Source: an uncultured Opitutia bacterium
Lineage (GTDB): Bacteria > Verrucomicrobiota > Verrucomicrobiia > Opitutales > Opitutaceae
DNA length: 49,796 bases
Reading direction: 5' to 3'
Assembly (NCBI GenBank): GCA_903877135.1
Contig: CAIRCN010000069.1
Span: 1 to 49,796 of the forward strand
Both the position numbers and the translations under genes were made by a program. Under the pieces are notes generated by a model. It was not told the DNA's origin, did no database searches, and saw only the letters and a program-made list of their open reading frames with translations. Shown piece by piece: positions 16,475-24,659 of this stretch (its first letter is position 1; every line of letters begins with the position of its first letter).

Positions 16475-19062
16475 TTCTGCATTTTGAAGTTTTTGATTTC
16501 CCAAGGGCGCAAAGCAATGTCGTCCGACGGTGGAAGGCCAACGTCCGACGGTTGGCCCAATGCATCGGTCGGTTGCGGGGAATCAAAGGTCAGCGAGGTC
16601 ATGATGCGGGCGCGGCTCGTCTCGCCTTCGCACTCGATCAGTCGCAGTTCGCAACTGTCATCGCCCGCGGTCGGACGGCGAAAAGCGGAAAGCATGGCGC
16701 CGTGGCCTTCGACCCCGATGAATCTCTGGCGCTTCGGCAGCGTGCCAGTGTGCGGGGCCGACACGACGCAGCGAGGCTTCTGATCGAATGCCGCTGCGGC
16801 CTGCACGCGGTCGGTGTTCGTGAAATCGGACCCGTGCGGTCGCAGCGCGTAGCGGTAGTTGCAAGCGCGTGGCCAGCCGAACTCGCCGGTGAAATGCGAC
16901 TCCCACTCGCGCATCACGAGATTCGCGATGGCGCCGCCGGCGCGCCGTTGGAAGAACTGCGTGCCGCCGTGGAGCAGCAGGAGCCCGCTGCCATCCGGCG
17001 CCAGCAGGTCGAGCCACGAGAGCGCGGTGAAGGCGTCTTTCCGGCTCGGCTCAACGCCAAACGGAAAGTCGCGGAGGAGGGTCGCAACGGCGAACGCCGG
17101 CACAAACTCCAGCCAGTAACCCTCCGTGATCTCGAGCGGAAACTGCCAGCCGTTGATCTTCGCCTCGCCCACCTTCGGCGGTAGATCGGCGAAGACGCGC
17201 ACCTGCACCTCGACGTCCGGCGACGACGCCGTGAGCGCGACGGTGATCTCTATCCGCAGCCCGCGCGTGTCGGGATGTGTGGCGCGCACCCGGGCGCGCA
17301 CTGGCCCGGTTTCGAGCCAGGCAAACGTCGACTGCGTCAGCGCCGAGTTGTAGGGTGCGACCGGTGTGTGGGGCGGACGCGCCAGCGGCGACGAACCGTT
17401 GGCCTCGCCGGTCAGTGTGGGAAAGGGCCGCGTGGTGGCGGCCAACATTTCTTTGCCGCTGCGCCGGTCGAAGAGGCTGCACACCGCGCCGCTCACCGGA
17501 TCGAGCGTCACGCGCACGAGACTGTTTTCGAGGACCAGCGCGCCTTGGTCGATCCGCAGGTCGGTCGCGGGCGCTTCGCCGCCGGAGGAGTTGGTCGCGA
17601 GAAATAACGTGTCGTAGCCGACCGAGGGCAGCGCGGGAGCGACAAACACCACCTCGGCGCACACCAACCGGCCGTCGGAGGCACGCTCGCTCGACAACAC
17701 TTGGCTCGGCACGCGCTCGCCAGCACCATTAACGATCTGTACAGCTCGATAGTTCAGTTCCTCCAGTTGCAGGTTGCCGGTTGTGACCAGCGCGGCGCGC
17801 TCGAAACCGCAGGGGTTGAAGACCACTGCGGCGAGGCCGCCCGACGGCGCATCGTTCGCCGAGCCAACTTCCTGGGCGATGAGTTGGAGTGACCGCGTCA
17901 GCACCTGCCGGCCAGTCGCCACGGCCTCGTCCATGAAGCGATAGCCGTAGGAGCCCCAGGTCTGGAAATGCGCGTCGAGCACGGGGTCAGCGGGTGGCGC
18001 TGCGCCCTGGTGGCGGGTATATTCGCACAGCGAAACGTCGTGGCTCTGCGCAGCCAGCAGCCGCCGCCACGCCGCGTGCAGCTCCCCGGCCTCGTCGAGG
18101 TCGAGCCGCAGAGTATGCGCGACCGCTTCGAATCGCTCCGCAGCGAGCAACACCGCCTCCACCTCGCGCCCGAAGCGGCGGATTTGGTCGCCGCCGATCC
18201 CCCACGGCAGCAGTTTCGCAAAATCGTCCACGACGAACCGCCTGGACGCCACCGCTGGCGCGTCCACCTCCGCCATCTGCCGGTCGAGATATTGCTCCAC
18301 CGTCACATACTCGACGTTGAATTTCTCCGAAAGGGACTTGAACAGCTCCGGATCGAACTTGTTGATGGATTTTCCGGTGAGTTTCTCCCAGCCGAACTCG
18401 GTCCACTTCAGCGCCAGCGGCGCACGCCCGCCCTGCATCCGCGCCAGCGTGGCGCGCCCTTCGTCCGTCCAGAGCCAATCGATATCGTGCGTGACCATCG
18501 GCGGGTGAAACACGAGCGGACCGAACGGGACCGAAAGCATCCGCGTGCCATCCGCGCCCTCCCACCAGATGACGGACTCCTCCATACTGGGCGCGCCGTG
18601 CCGGCCCCAAGTGTCGCACTGGGCCATGCTCGCGTAACGATAGCCGGTCAACGCAAGCATCTGGGGAATCTGCGGGTGACTCATCTCCTCCTCCTCGAGA
18701 AACACCGCGACCGGCCCGCCCAACACACGCGTGATCGTTTGCTGGCCCACTGCCAGCTGGCGCAGGTTCGATTCGCCGGAGACCATCGAGCCCATCGGCT
18801 GGCCAAAAGTGCCGCCGACGATTTCGACACTCCTCGCGTCGAGGTATTTTCGGAGCCGCCGGATGAGGTGCGGATAATGTTCCGCCACGAGTTCGTAGGT
18901 CAACGCGTCGAGGTTGATCCCCGTCTTCACGCTCGGTTCGTAGTCGGCCATGTCGAGGCTGTCCGCGATGGACTGCGCGCACGACTCGAGCCCGAGGTTC
19001 CAGCCGATGCCGGTGTAGCTCCAGTGATTGAGCAGCGTGAAGCAAAGGTCGGGTTTGCTCAT
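16471..19062 (-). CDS. GH38 alpha-mannosidase-like protein with altered catalytic residues
   Basis: The ATG at 19062 overlaps the stop of the preceding gene (ATGA) and gives 863 residues; the longer frame to 19182 runs inside that gene. GH38 features are visible: 'YPHLIRRLRKYLDARSVEIV' then Gly-Gly, 'SGESNLRQL' (about residues 95-103), 'HPQIPQMLALTGYRYAS', and 'WWEGADGTRMLSVP', followed by a beta-rich C-terminal half. In active GH38 enzymes an N-terminal His-x-His-x-Asp motif and a Glu-Pro-Asp-x-Asn nucleophile motif bind zinc and catalyse. Here the N terminus reads 'NHWSYTGIGW' and the nucleophile segment reads Gln-Pro-Met-Gly-Ser (88-92), so both are missing or changed. There is no signal peptide. 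It may hydrolyse an unusual substrate by another mechanism, or be inactive and bind glycans. Confidence 0.75.
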   Translation of the reverse strand: MSKPDLCFTLLNHWSYTGIGWNLGLESCAQSIADSLDMADYEPSVKTGINLDALTYELVAEHYPHLIRRLRKYLDARSVEIVGGTFGQPMGSMVSGESNLRQLAVGQQTITRVLGGPVAVFLEEEEMSHPQIPQMLALTGYRYASMAQCDTWGRHGAPSMEESVIWWEGADGTRMLSVPFGPLVFHPPMVTHDIDWLWTDEGRATLARMQGGRAPLALKWTEFGWEKLTGKSINKFDPELFKSLSEKFNVEYVTVEQYLDRQMAEVDAPAVASRRFVVDDFAKLLPWGIGGDQIRRFGREVEAVLLAAERFEAVAHTLRLDLDEAGELHAAWRRLLAAQSHDVSLCEYTRHQGAAPPADPVLDAHFQTWGSYGYRFMDEAVATGRQVLTRSLQLIAQEVGSANDAPSGGLAAVVFNPCGFERAALVTTGNLQLEELNYRAVQIVNGAGERVPSQVLSSERASDGRLVCAEVVFVAPALPSVGYDTLFLATNSSGGEAPATDLRIDQGALVLENSLVRVTLDPVSGAVCSLFDRRSGKEMLAATTRPFPTLTGEANGSSPLARPPHTPVAPYNSALTQSTFAWLETGPVRARVRATHPDTRGLRIEITVALTASSPDVEVQVRVFADLPPKVGEAKINGWQFPLEITEGYWLEFVPAFAVATLLRDFPFGVEPSRKDAFTALSWLDLLAPDGSGLLLLHGGTQFFQRRAGGAIANLVMREWESHFTGEFGWPRACNYRYALRPHGSDFTNTDRVQAAAAFDQKPRCVVSAPHTGTLPKRQRFIGVEGHGAMLSAFRRPTAGDDSCELRLIECEGETSRARIMTSLTFDSPQPTDALGQPSDVGLPPSDDIALRPWEIKNFKMQK

Positions 19063-22000
19063 GCGGTTTGGAGGCTCAGGCCCATGAGGCCGATTACCAC
19101 GTCTTCGGACAAGGTCTCGAGTGTTACGCTCGCCAGCACTACGCCGGGCCGCAGCTTCCACGACAGCACCATGGCTCGGCAATTTTCACCCAGCTGCACC
19201 TGAGGCGGCGGCTGCGGTGGGAAACAAAATCCATCGAGCTCGTAACTATAATCGACGCCACCCCACGAACAGAGCATCCAGAAATTGAACGGTGGCACGA
19301 GTTCCAACCGCTCGGTCTCGCCATCGGCATAACGGAAACGAAATTCCGCGTTCGCGATCCGCGTCTGCATGGGAAAGGTCGAGCCGCAGACGAGCAACCA
19401 GACGGTGTCCGCGGTCCGGTTGACCGAGATTTCCACGCACGCGGGCCAGTTGTCCCAGAGGGACGTGAAGGCGATGTTCCGCTCGTCGGCGAACCGCGCG
19501 AACGGCACCTGCTGCGGCGTCATGATCCGCCCCGCCTCATCGACCAGCGCCGGCACCTGGCTAAGATCGATCGGTGGCGGCGGCAGATTCCAATAGGGGA
19601 ACGTCCACGCCGAGTAGCCGTCGGTGCCCAGCCGCACCGAGCAGGTCGGCGGCCGCGGCGACAGGTAGCGATGCTGAAAGATGGCACGGACGTCGCCGTT
19701 GCAGTGCGGGGCAAGGTCGAGGCAGTCCCATGCGGCGTTTTTCGCGGCGACGTGCGGCGTCCGCACCGCCAGCGCGAGCGTCGCCGCCGGATCGGTGACG
19801 TGAAGTTTGAAAACCTGCCAGCGGGGTAGTTCGCCACAGACACACCGGACCAGCACGAGGTGATGCCCCGTCTTGTGGGCCAGATGAGCGCGTACTCCGG
19901 TCTCATCAGAGCGCGGGCGATGGAGCACGCCATGGAGATCGCGAACCTCCCCCACCCGACCGTGCGTGCAGGGGAGATGCACCTCCTCGCCGACCGACGC
20001 CTCAATTGCCACCGGCGCGCTGTGCGGCAACCGCGAGCCCAGCTCGATAATCAGCTCGGCCGCCCGCCCCGCGGGAGCCTGCACGGTGAGCTGCGTGCAG
20101 CCAAACCCGGGCTCGATCTGTCCTGAGATTTCCCGGCCGTCGAGCGTGAGGCGGAGGATTTTGTCGGCGCGCACCGCCAACTGAAAGACCACCGCGGCCG
20201 GTTGCGTGAGCGAGAGCCGGTAACGGTCTGCGTCGCTGTCCTGGCGGTAATCGAGTGTGAAGTCCGGCGTGTGGATCGAAGCGCTGGGCCAGGCGGACGG
20301 AAATGCCGGGCGTATCGTCACCACACCGTTCGGGTAATCGGGCGCGTAGCCGAACAGTCCCTCGACGACGGCGCGGGCGAACATGTGCGTGTTGTCCGCG
20401 AAATCGGTGCCCGCGCCGATGTGGCTGAAGGCCCCCGGGACGACCGAGGCATACGCGCTCTCCAAGGTCGCCCCGAGCAGCAGTTCGTAGCCCTCGTCGC
20501 CCAGGCCCGTTTGAAAATATGCGAGCGCGAGGTGCGCGAGGTCGCCGCCAAACATGTCGCGCACCGACCATTTCCACGGCACCCAGTTCGACGGCTGGCA
20601 AAGCACGCCGCCAAACGGCAGCGGTATCCGCTCAAGCGCCCACTCCGTGTAGTAGAGCGACTCGAGCGCCTCCTCGGGATTCGTCAGGCCGGAATCGATC
20701 GGCAGAAACACGCTGTAGACCCAAGCGTCGGCATGCACGCGGCGGTGACCGCCTTGCTCGACGTAGAGCCCAAAATGCCCGCGGTCCTTCAGCCACAAAA
20801 TCTCCCGCATGGCCCGCTGGATCTTCGCGGCACGCGCCTCGTGCCGGGCCGAACCGTCGCGGTCGCCGGCGCGCCGCGCCAGGTCCGCGGCCGCGCGATG
20901 CGCGGTGTAGGCGTAGGCCGACTCCTCCGCACTGCCGCCGCCGTTATACCAGACCGTGTCGGTCGGCAGCGTGTTGATGTAGCTCTCGTAAAGTCCGTCG
21001 TCATCTGGGTCGAAACACTCCCGCATCCACTCAAGGTGCAGCTCCAGCGCGGGGCGCAGCAACCGCTCCATCTCCGCGTCCGCCGTCCAGCGCCAGTCGC
21101 GCAGCGTCTGGTCGAAGAACTGCGACTGCACGTCATACATCGTGAAGTATTGGCGCTCGATGCTGCCGCGCCCATAGAACCGCGACATCGGGCCCTCGTG
21201 GCAGAGAAGTTTGGTTGCGTCAGGGTCAGGCCGCGGCCGGAGCGGGTCGGTCTGCTTTTGCCGCGCAAGGTAGAACGCGGTATTTTCCCGCACGCGCCCG
21301 TGCCATCCAAACGCCGTAGCACCGCAGATCACCCTCCACCCGATGAAGCGAATACTGAACGCCATGCAGCCATGCCGGAAAATCGCCGGGTCGCGCTCGC
21401 AGTTTCCATCGACGGCATGGCACACCGCGGCAACACTAGCATCCAGCCGCGCCTCGGGTGTTTCAATCTGCACACACTCCACATCGTGCAGTCGGTCGGC
21501 GGCCTCCGCGAAGGCTCGGGCGGGGTTCGCGCTGGCGATGACGCCGCCTGCCGCCGTGGCGTCCACCGCCTCTACCGCCCAGAAGACTTCATCGTCACCG
21601 ACACCAAATGCCGCCGTGCCACAGAGGATCGGGCGCGTCGTCGCCTTCGAGGCAGCAAGGTCGAGCGGATTGGCAAACGCGTCCGCATCGGCCGCGTGAA
21701 TCGTTCCCGCGCGATCAATTTTTCCCACCGCCAACCGCGAGGCACCGGCCACGGCCGACAGCCGAAAATACAACCCGTCGAAGGCGTCGACATTGCTCTC
21801 GCACCATTCGGCGATCGGCCCGTGCCTCAGGAGCGGCCGGCGGGGATCTCCCGAACGGCTGATGTGCGGGTTGCCCCTCATGACCGGGTCCCAGTTCAAG
21901 CGCGGATCCTCGTCCGCCTTGGCTCCACCGAAAGCCCAGATCAGCCGATCTCCGGCACGCAGACCGCTCGCGGTCAGCCGCGCCGCAAACCCCGCAGTGA

Positions 22001-22415
22001 CCGCCAGTGGCACGACGGTGAACGTCACGCTCAGGTCTGCCAGAAAAACGTCGGTGCAGTGCCACTCCATCCGTCCACAACGGTAGCGCGCCTCAATCTC
22101 GCCGAAATCATGGAGCCACTTCGCCCTTCCGCCCCGAGCGATGGCGACCGAGAGTGCGCCATGCACAAAGGGCTTTGCGATCAGGCGCACGAACGGCCGG
22201 TCGCCCGCCAGCACGGCGCCCTCGGTGCACGGATTGCAGTAGAGCGGGCGGTTGTTGAAGTGCGGACCATTGAGCCCGACAATCTCGCGGCCCTCGGCGC
22301 CGAACCGCAGGACGCCACGGCGGCGATAGTCGGCGTCGACGACCTGGCCTGGCTCACGGCAGGGCCGGTCGTCAGCCGCCACGTGGGCGACCCGAGGCGC
22401 GGCGGTTTCTTTCAT
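19059..22415 (-). CDS. Large DUF4450-like (alpha/alpha)6 glycoside hydrolase-like protein
   Basis: The ATG at 22415 overlaps the stop of the gene before it (ATGA), giving 1118 residues. The N-terminal half is beta-rich ('GLNGPHFNNRPLYCNPCTEG', 'LAGDRPFVRL', 'GDRLIWAFGGAKADEDPRLN') and resembles DUF4450 proteins. The middle is an alpha/alpha toroid: 'FDPDDDGLYESYINTLPTDT', then a Gly-rich Asn-Gly-Gly-Gly-Ser stretch, Glu-Ser-Ala-Tyr, and 'HADAWVYSVFLPID'. A C-terminal beta domain follows. Acidic residues in 'WYNGGGSAEESAY' are candidates for catalysis. The lack of a signal peptide suggests action on imported oligosaccharides. The family assignment is by eye and the substrate is unknown. Confidence 0.65.
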   Translation of the reverse strand: MKETAAPRVAHVAADDRPCREPGQVVDADYRRRGVLRFGAEGREIVGLNGPHFNNRPLYCNPCTEGAVLAGDRPFVRLIAKPFVHGALSVAIARGGRAKWLHDFGEIEARYRCGRMEWHCTDVFLADLSVTFTVVPLAVTAGFAARLTASGLRAGDRLIWAFGGAKADEDPRLNWDPVMRGNPHISRSGDPRRPLLRHGPIAEWCESNVDAFDGLYFRLSAVAGASRLAVGKIDRAGTIHAADADAFANPLDLAASKATTRPILCGTAAFGVGDDEVFWAVEAVDATAAGGVIASANPARAFAEAADRLHDVECVQIETPEARLDASVAAVCHAVDGNCERDPAIFRHGCMAFSIRFIGWRVICGATAFGWHGRVRENTAFYLARQKQTDPLRPRPDPDATKLLCHEGPMSRFYGRGSIERQYFTMYDVQSQFFDQTLRDWRWTADAEMERLLRPALELHLEWMRECFDPDDDGLYESYINTLPTDTVWYNGGGSAEESAYAYTAHRAAADLARRAGDRDGSARHEARAAKIQRAMREILWLKDRGHFGLYVEQGGHRRVHADAWVYSVFLPIDSGLTNPEEALESLYYTEWALERIPLPFGGVLCQPSNWVPWKWSVRDMFGGDLAHLALAYFQTGLGDEGYELLLGATLESAYASVVPGAFSHIGAGTDFADNTHMFARAVVEGLFGYAPDYPNGVVTIRPAFPSAWPSASIHTPDFTLDYRQDSDADRYRLSLTQPAAVVFQLAVRADKILRLTLDGREISGQIEPGFGCTQLTVQAPAGRAAELIIELGSRLPHSAPVAIEASVGEEVHLPCTHGRVGEVRDLHGVLHRPRSDETGVRAHLAHKTGHHLVLVRCVCGELPRWQVFKLHVTDPAATLALAVRTPHVAAKNAAWDCLDLAPHCNGDVRAIFQHRYLSPRPPTCSVRLGTDGYSAWTFPYWNLPPPPIDLSQVPALVDEAGRIMTPQQVPFARFADERNIAFTSLWDNWPACVEISVNRTADTVWLLVCGSTFPMQTRIANAEFRFRYADGETERLELVPPFNFWMLCSWGGVDYSYELDGFCFPPQPPPQVQLGENCRAMVLSWKLRPGVVLASVTLETLSEDVVIGLMGLSLQTA

Positions 22416-23638
22416 GCGTTTTTTCCTTCGAGCAGGAACCGGTGCACGATGCGGATGAAATTCGCCGGATACTCGCAGTAAGTGTTGATGCGATAGCTGC
22501 TCAGGTCGCCGGTCTTCTCCGAGTAATAGCGTTCGTGCCAGCTCCAATTGTTGGCCCGGCCGACGCGAGCGACATGACGGAGTGATTCAATCACGCCATC
22601 GCGGTCTCCCATTTTCCAGCGTGCCCAAGCTTCGAGATACCAAACCCGGCCCATCGCAGCCAGATCGTGCCGGTCGAGGAATTGCATTTCCCACGCCTCG
22701 TATGTCTCCGGCCGTGTGGCGATACCCGTGGGAATGCCATGGTAGAGAAATCCGCGATTGTCGCGCAGCTGCGCCCACAATCGCCCCACCTGCATTGGGC
22801 TCACCATGTCGGTGGCGATCGCCGCCCAGTCCACGTCAGTCAGACCGTGGTGTGAAATCGGCCCGCGCTCCGGATGGATGTATTCCACGCAGTGATCGCC
22901 TGCCCAGAAACGGTCGCGGAAAGCCGCCGTCATGCGCTCGGCCAGCGCAGCGCACGCCGGATCGTCGAGCAGCCTCGCGGCGAGCCGCAGCGCGTGCGCC
23001 ACATAGCATTGCGCGATCCCGTCATGGTCGAGCCGGCTCGGACGTTCGAGGTAGAACGCACCGCCTGGCACAAACCCCTCGGCGTTCACCTGCTTCATCA
23101 GCCAGTCAGTAGCAGGTTGCAGGATCGGTCGCTGCGCGGACAGCCACGCTTCGTCTCCCGTGTGCCGGTAGATCACATCGGCCATCTGCAGAAAAGTGGT
23201 GTTGGCGAGGACGAAAAGCGGGTTCCCCGGAAACCAGTGTCGGTAAATGCCGCCGTTCGGCTCGATGACCAGCGGAAATTTTTCCTTAAACGTCGGCAGC
23301 TCGCAGTAAACAGTCTGGCCGGCGAGGCCAGGGTTGATTGCGAACGGAATCAACCCGTCCGGGCGCAGAAACGACTTCACATAGTCCCAGCTCGCCAGCA
23401 CCTCCGCCTTGCGCCCGAGCCACAGTAACGCCTCGGCCGACTGGCCCCAGTCCAGCCCCGGATAAGTGGTGTCGGCGCCGTGACCCTGCGTGGGATCAGC
23501 ACACACCGAAAAATAGCCGAAGAAAACCTTCGGATTCAGCGCGGCGAGCACGTTGCGGTCGGCGCAGGCGACGTAGGCTTCGGCCAGCTCCGCATCGAGA
23601 GTGTCGGGAGCGACTGTGGGGACGGGTTTAGGGGCCAT
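22412..23638 (-). CDS. Putative (alpha/alpha)6-toroid glycosidase
   Basis: The protein has 408 residues from the ATG at 23638, ten bases after the E2 gene. Repeated helical segments with aromatic and acidic residues ('YPGLDWGQSAEALLWLGRKA', 'NGGIYRHWFPGNPLFVLANT', 'RLDHDGIAQCYVAHALRLAA', 'TDVDWAAIATDM') are the pattern of six-hairpin glycosidases such as trehalase- or amylo-alpha-1,6-glucosidase-like enzymes. I cannot place it in a named family. There is no signal peptide. Its stop overlaps the next gene's start (ATGA). It probably removes or rearranges sugar units together with the neighbouring glycosidase-like proteins; that is inference. Confidence 0.65.
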   Translation of the reverse strand: MAPKPVPTVAPDTLDAELAEAYVACADRNVLAALNPKVFFGYFSVCADPTQGHGADTTYPGLDWGQSAEALLWLGRKAEVLASWDYVKSFLRPDGLIPFAINPGLAGQTVYCELPTFKEKFPLVIEPNGGIYRHWFPGNPLFVLANTTFLQMADVIYRHTGDEAWLSAQRPILQPATDWLMKQVNAEGFVPGGAFYLERPSRLDHDGIAQCYVAHALRLAARLLDDPACAALAERMTAAFRDRFWAGDHCVEYIHPERGPISHHGLTDVDWAAIATDMVSPMQVGRLWAQLRDNRGFLYHGIPTGIATRPETYEAWEMQFLDRHDLAAMGRVWYLEAWARWKMGDRDGVIESLRHVARVGRANNWSWHERYYSEKTGDLSSYRINTYCEYPANFIRIVHRFLLEGKNA

Positions 23639-23648
23639 GTTGGAAAAA

Positions 23649-24647
23649 TCAGAGTGACTCGAGTTCCTGAACGACCGCATCAAGGAAGCCGGCGGCATAT
23701 TTGCCATTCACGACGCGATGATCCGCCGACAGCGTCAGCGTCAGGCGCGTCTGCGCCACGACGGCACCCTCGCGCACCACCGCCACCGGCGCCGCGCGAC
23801 CGAACGCCAAGATCGCCACTTCGGGCGGGTTGACGATGGCGGCAAAGGTCTCGACGCCGGTGCCGCCGAGATTGGTGATAGTCAGGTTGGCCGGACGCAG
23901 CCGCCGGGCCTCGGCGTCGCCGGCCCGCACGCGGGCGACCAGCGAACGAAGCTCGTCGGAGATCTGTTCCGGCGTCTTGGCGGCCGGATCGGTGATCGTC
24001 GCCACAAAGAGCTCACCCTCAAAATCGACCGCGACGCCCACCGCATCGATCTCCGCCGGGACGAGCCGGTCCGCCTCGAACCGGCAGCAGAGGCGCTCGA
24101 ATTTCTTCAGCGCCTTACCGGCCGCATGCATGAAGAACGCATCCCAGGCCACGTTGCGCGCCGGCTCGGCGTTGCGGCGCTTCAGCATCGGCTCGGCGTT
24201 CGCCGAAGTCTGGAGATAAAAATGCGGAATCGTCTGCTTGCTCTGCTGCAGGCGGCGGGCCGCGGTCTGTTGCGCCGCACTGAGCGGAATGGGCTGTCGC
24301 GCCAGCTTGGTGGCGGGCGTGGTCGCAGCCGCGCGATTCCGCGCAAACATTCCGCCCGCCGGCTTCGGTGTGGCGGGCGCCGGTGTCACTGGTGCGGCGG
24401 CGGATGGGGCCTCGTCGCCGATGACCGCCAGCAGCTGGCCGGCCGAGAGCGCATCGCCCGGCCGGGCGCAAATCGCCTTCAGCCAACCCGTGGCGATCGA
24501 CTCGACCTCCATCGTCGCCTTGTCGGTTTCCACCTCGAGCAATACCTGGCCGCGCTTGACGGGCTGCCCGGTTTCCACGAGCCAGCGGATCACCTTGATC
24601 TCAGAATCAGTGGTCGCGAGGTCCGGCATCTTGAATTCGATTTCCAT
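23649..24647 (-). CDS. Short dihydrolipoamide acyltransferase (E2)-like protein
   Basis: The protein has 332 residues. Residues 1-77 form a lipoyl domain with lipoylated Lys43 in 'ETDKATMEVES'. An Ala/Pro linker follows at about 80-110, and the acyltransferase domain starts near 'AAQQTAARRLQQSKQTIPHF'. The catalytic His310 lies in 'SADHRVVNG'; the usual motif is DHRxxDG, so the Asp is Asn314 here. The peripheral-subunit-binding domain that normally tethers E1 and E3 is not visible in the short linker. It should receive the acyl group from E1 alpha/beta and pass it to CoA. It is encoded 7 kb upstream of the E1 genes, with three glycosidase-like genes between. No E3 gene is in the window. Confidence 0.88.
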   Translation of the reverse strand: MEIEFKMPDLATTDSEIKVIRWLVETGQPVKRGQVLLEVETDKATMEVESIATGWLKAICARPGDALSAGQLLAVIGDEAPSAAAPVTPAPATPKPAGGMFARNRAAATTPATKLARQPIPLSAAQQTAARRLQQSKQTIPHFYLQTSANAEPMLKRRNAEPARNVAWDAFFMHAAGKALKKFERLCCRFEADRLVPAEIDAVGVAVDFEGELFVATITDPAAKTPEQISDELRSLVARVRAGDAEARRLRPANLTITNLGGTGVETFAAIVNPPEVAILAFGRAAPVAVVREGAVVAQTRLTLTLSADHRVVNGKYAAGFLDAVVQELESL

Positions 24648-24659
24648 GGTGGTTGGTCG

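Noticed and set aside
20202-22481. 759-codon plus-strand frame antisense to the DUF4450-like gene
   Set aside because: Arg/His-rich composition, no motif, and the minus strand carries a coherent protein coupled to its neighbours.
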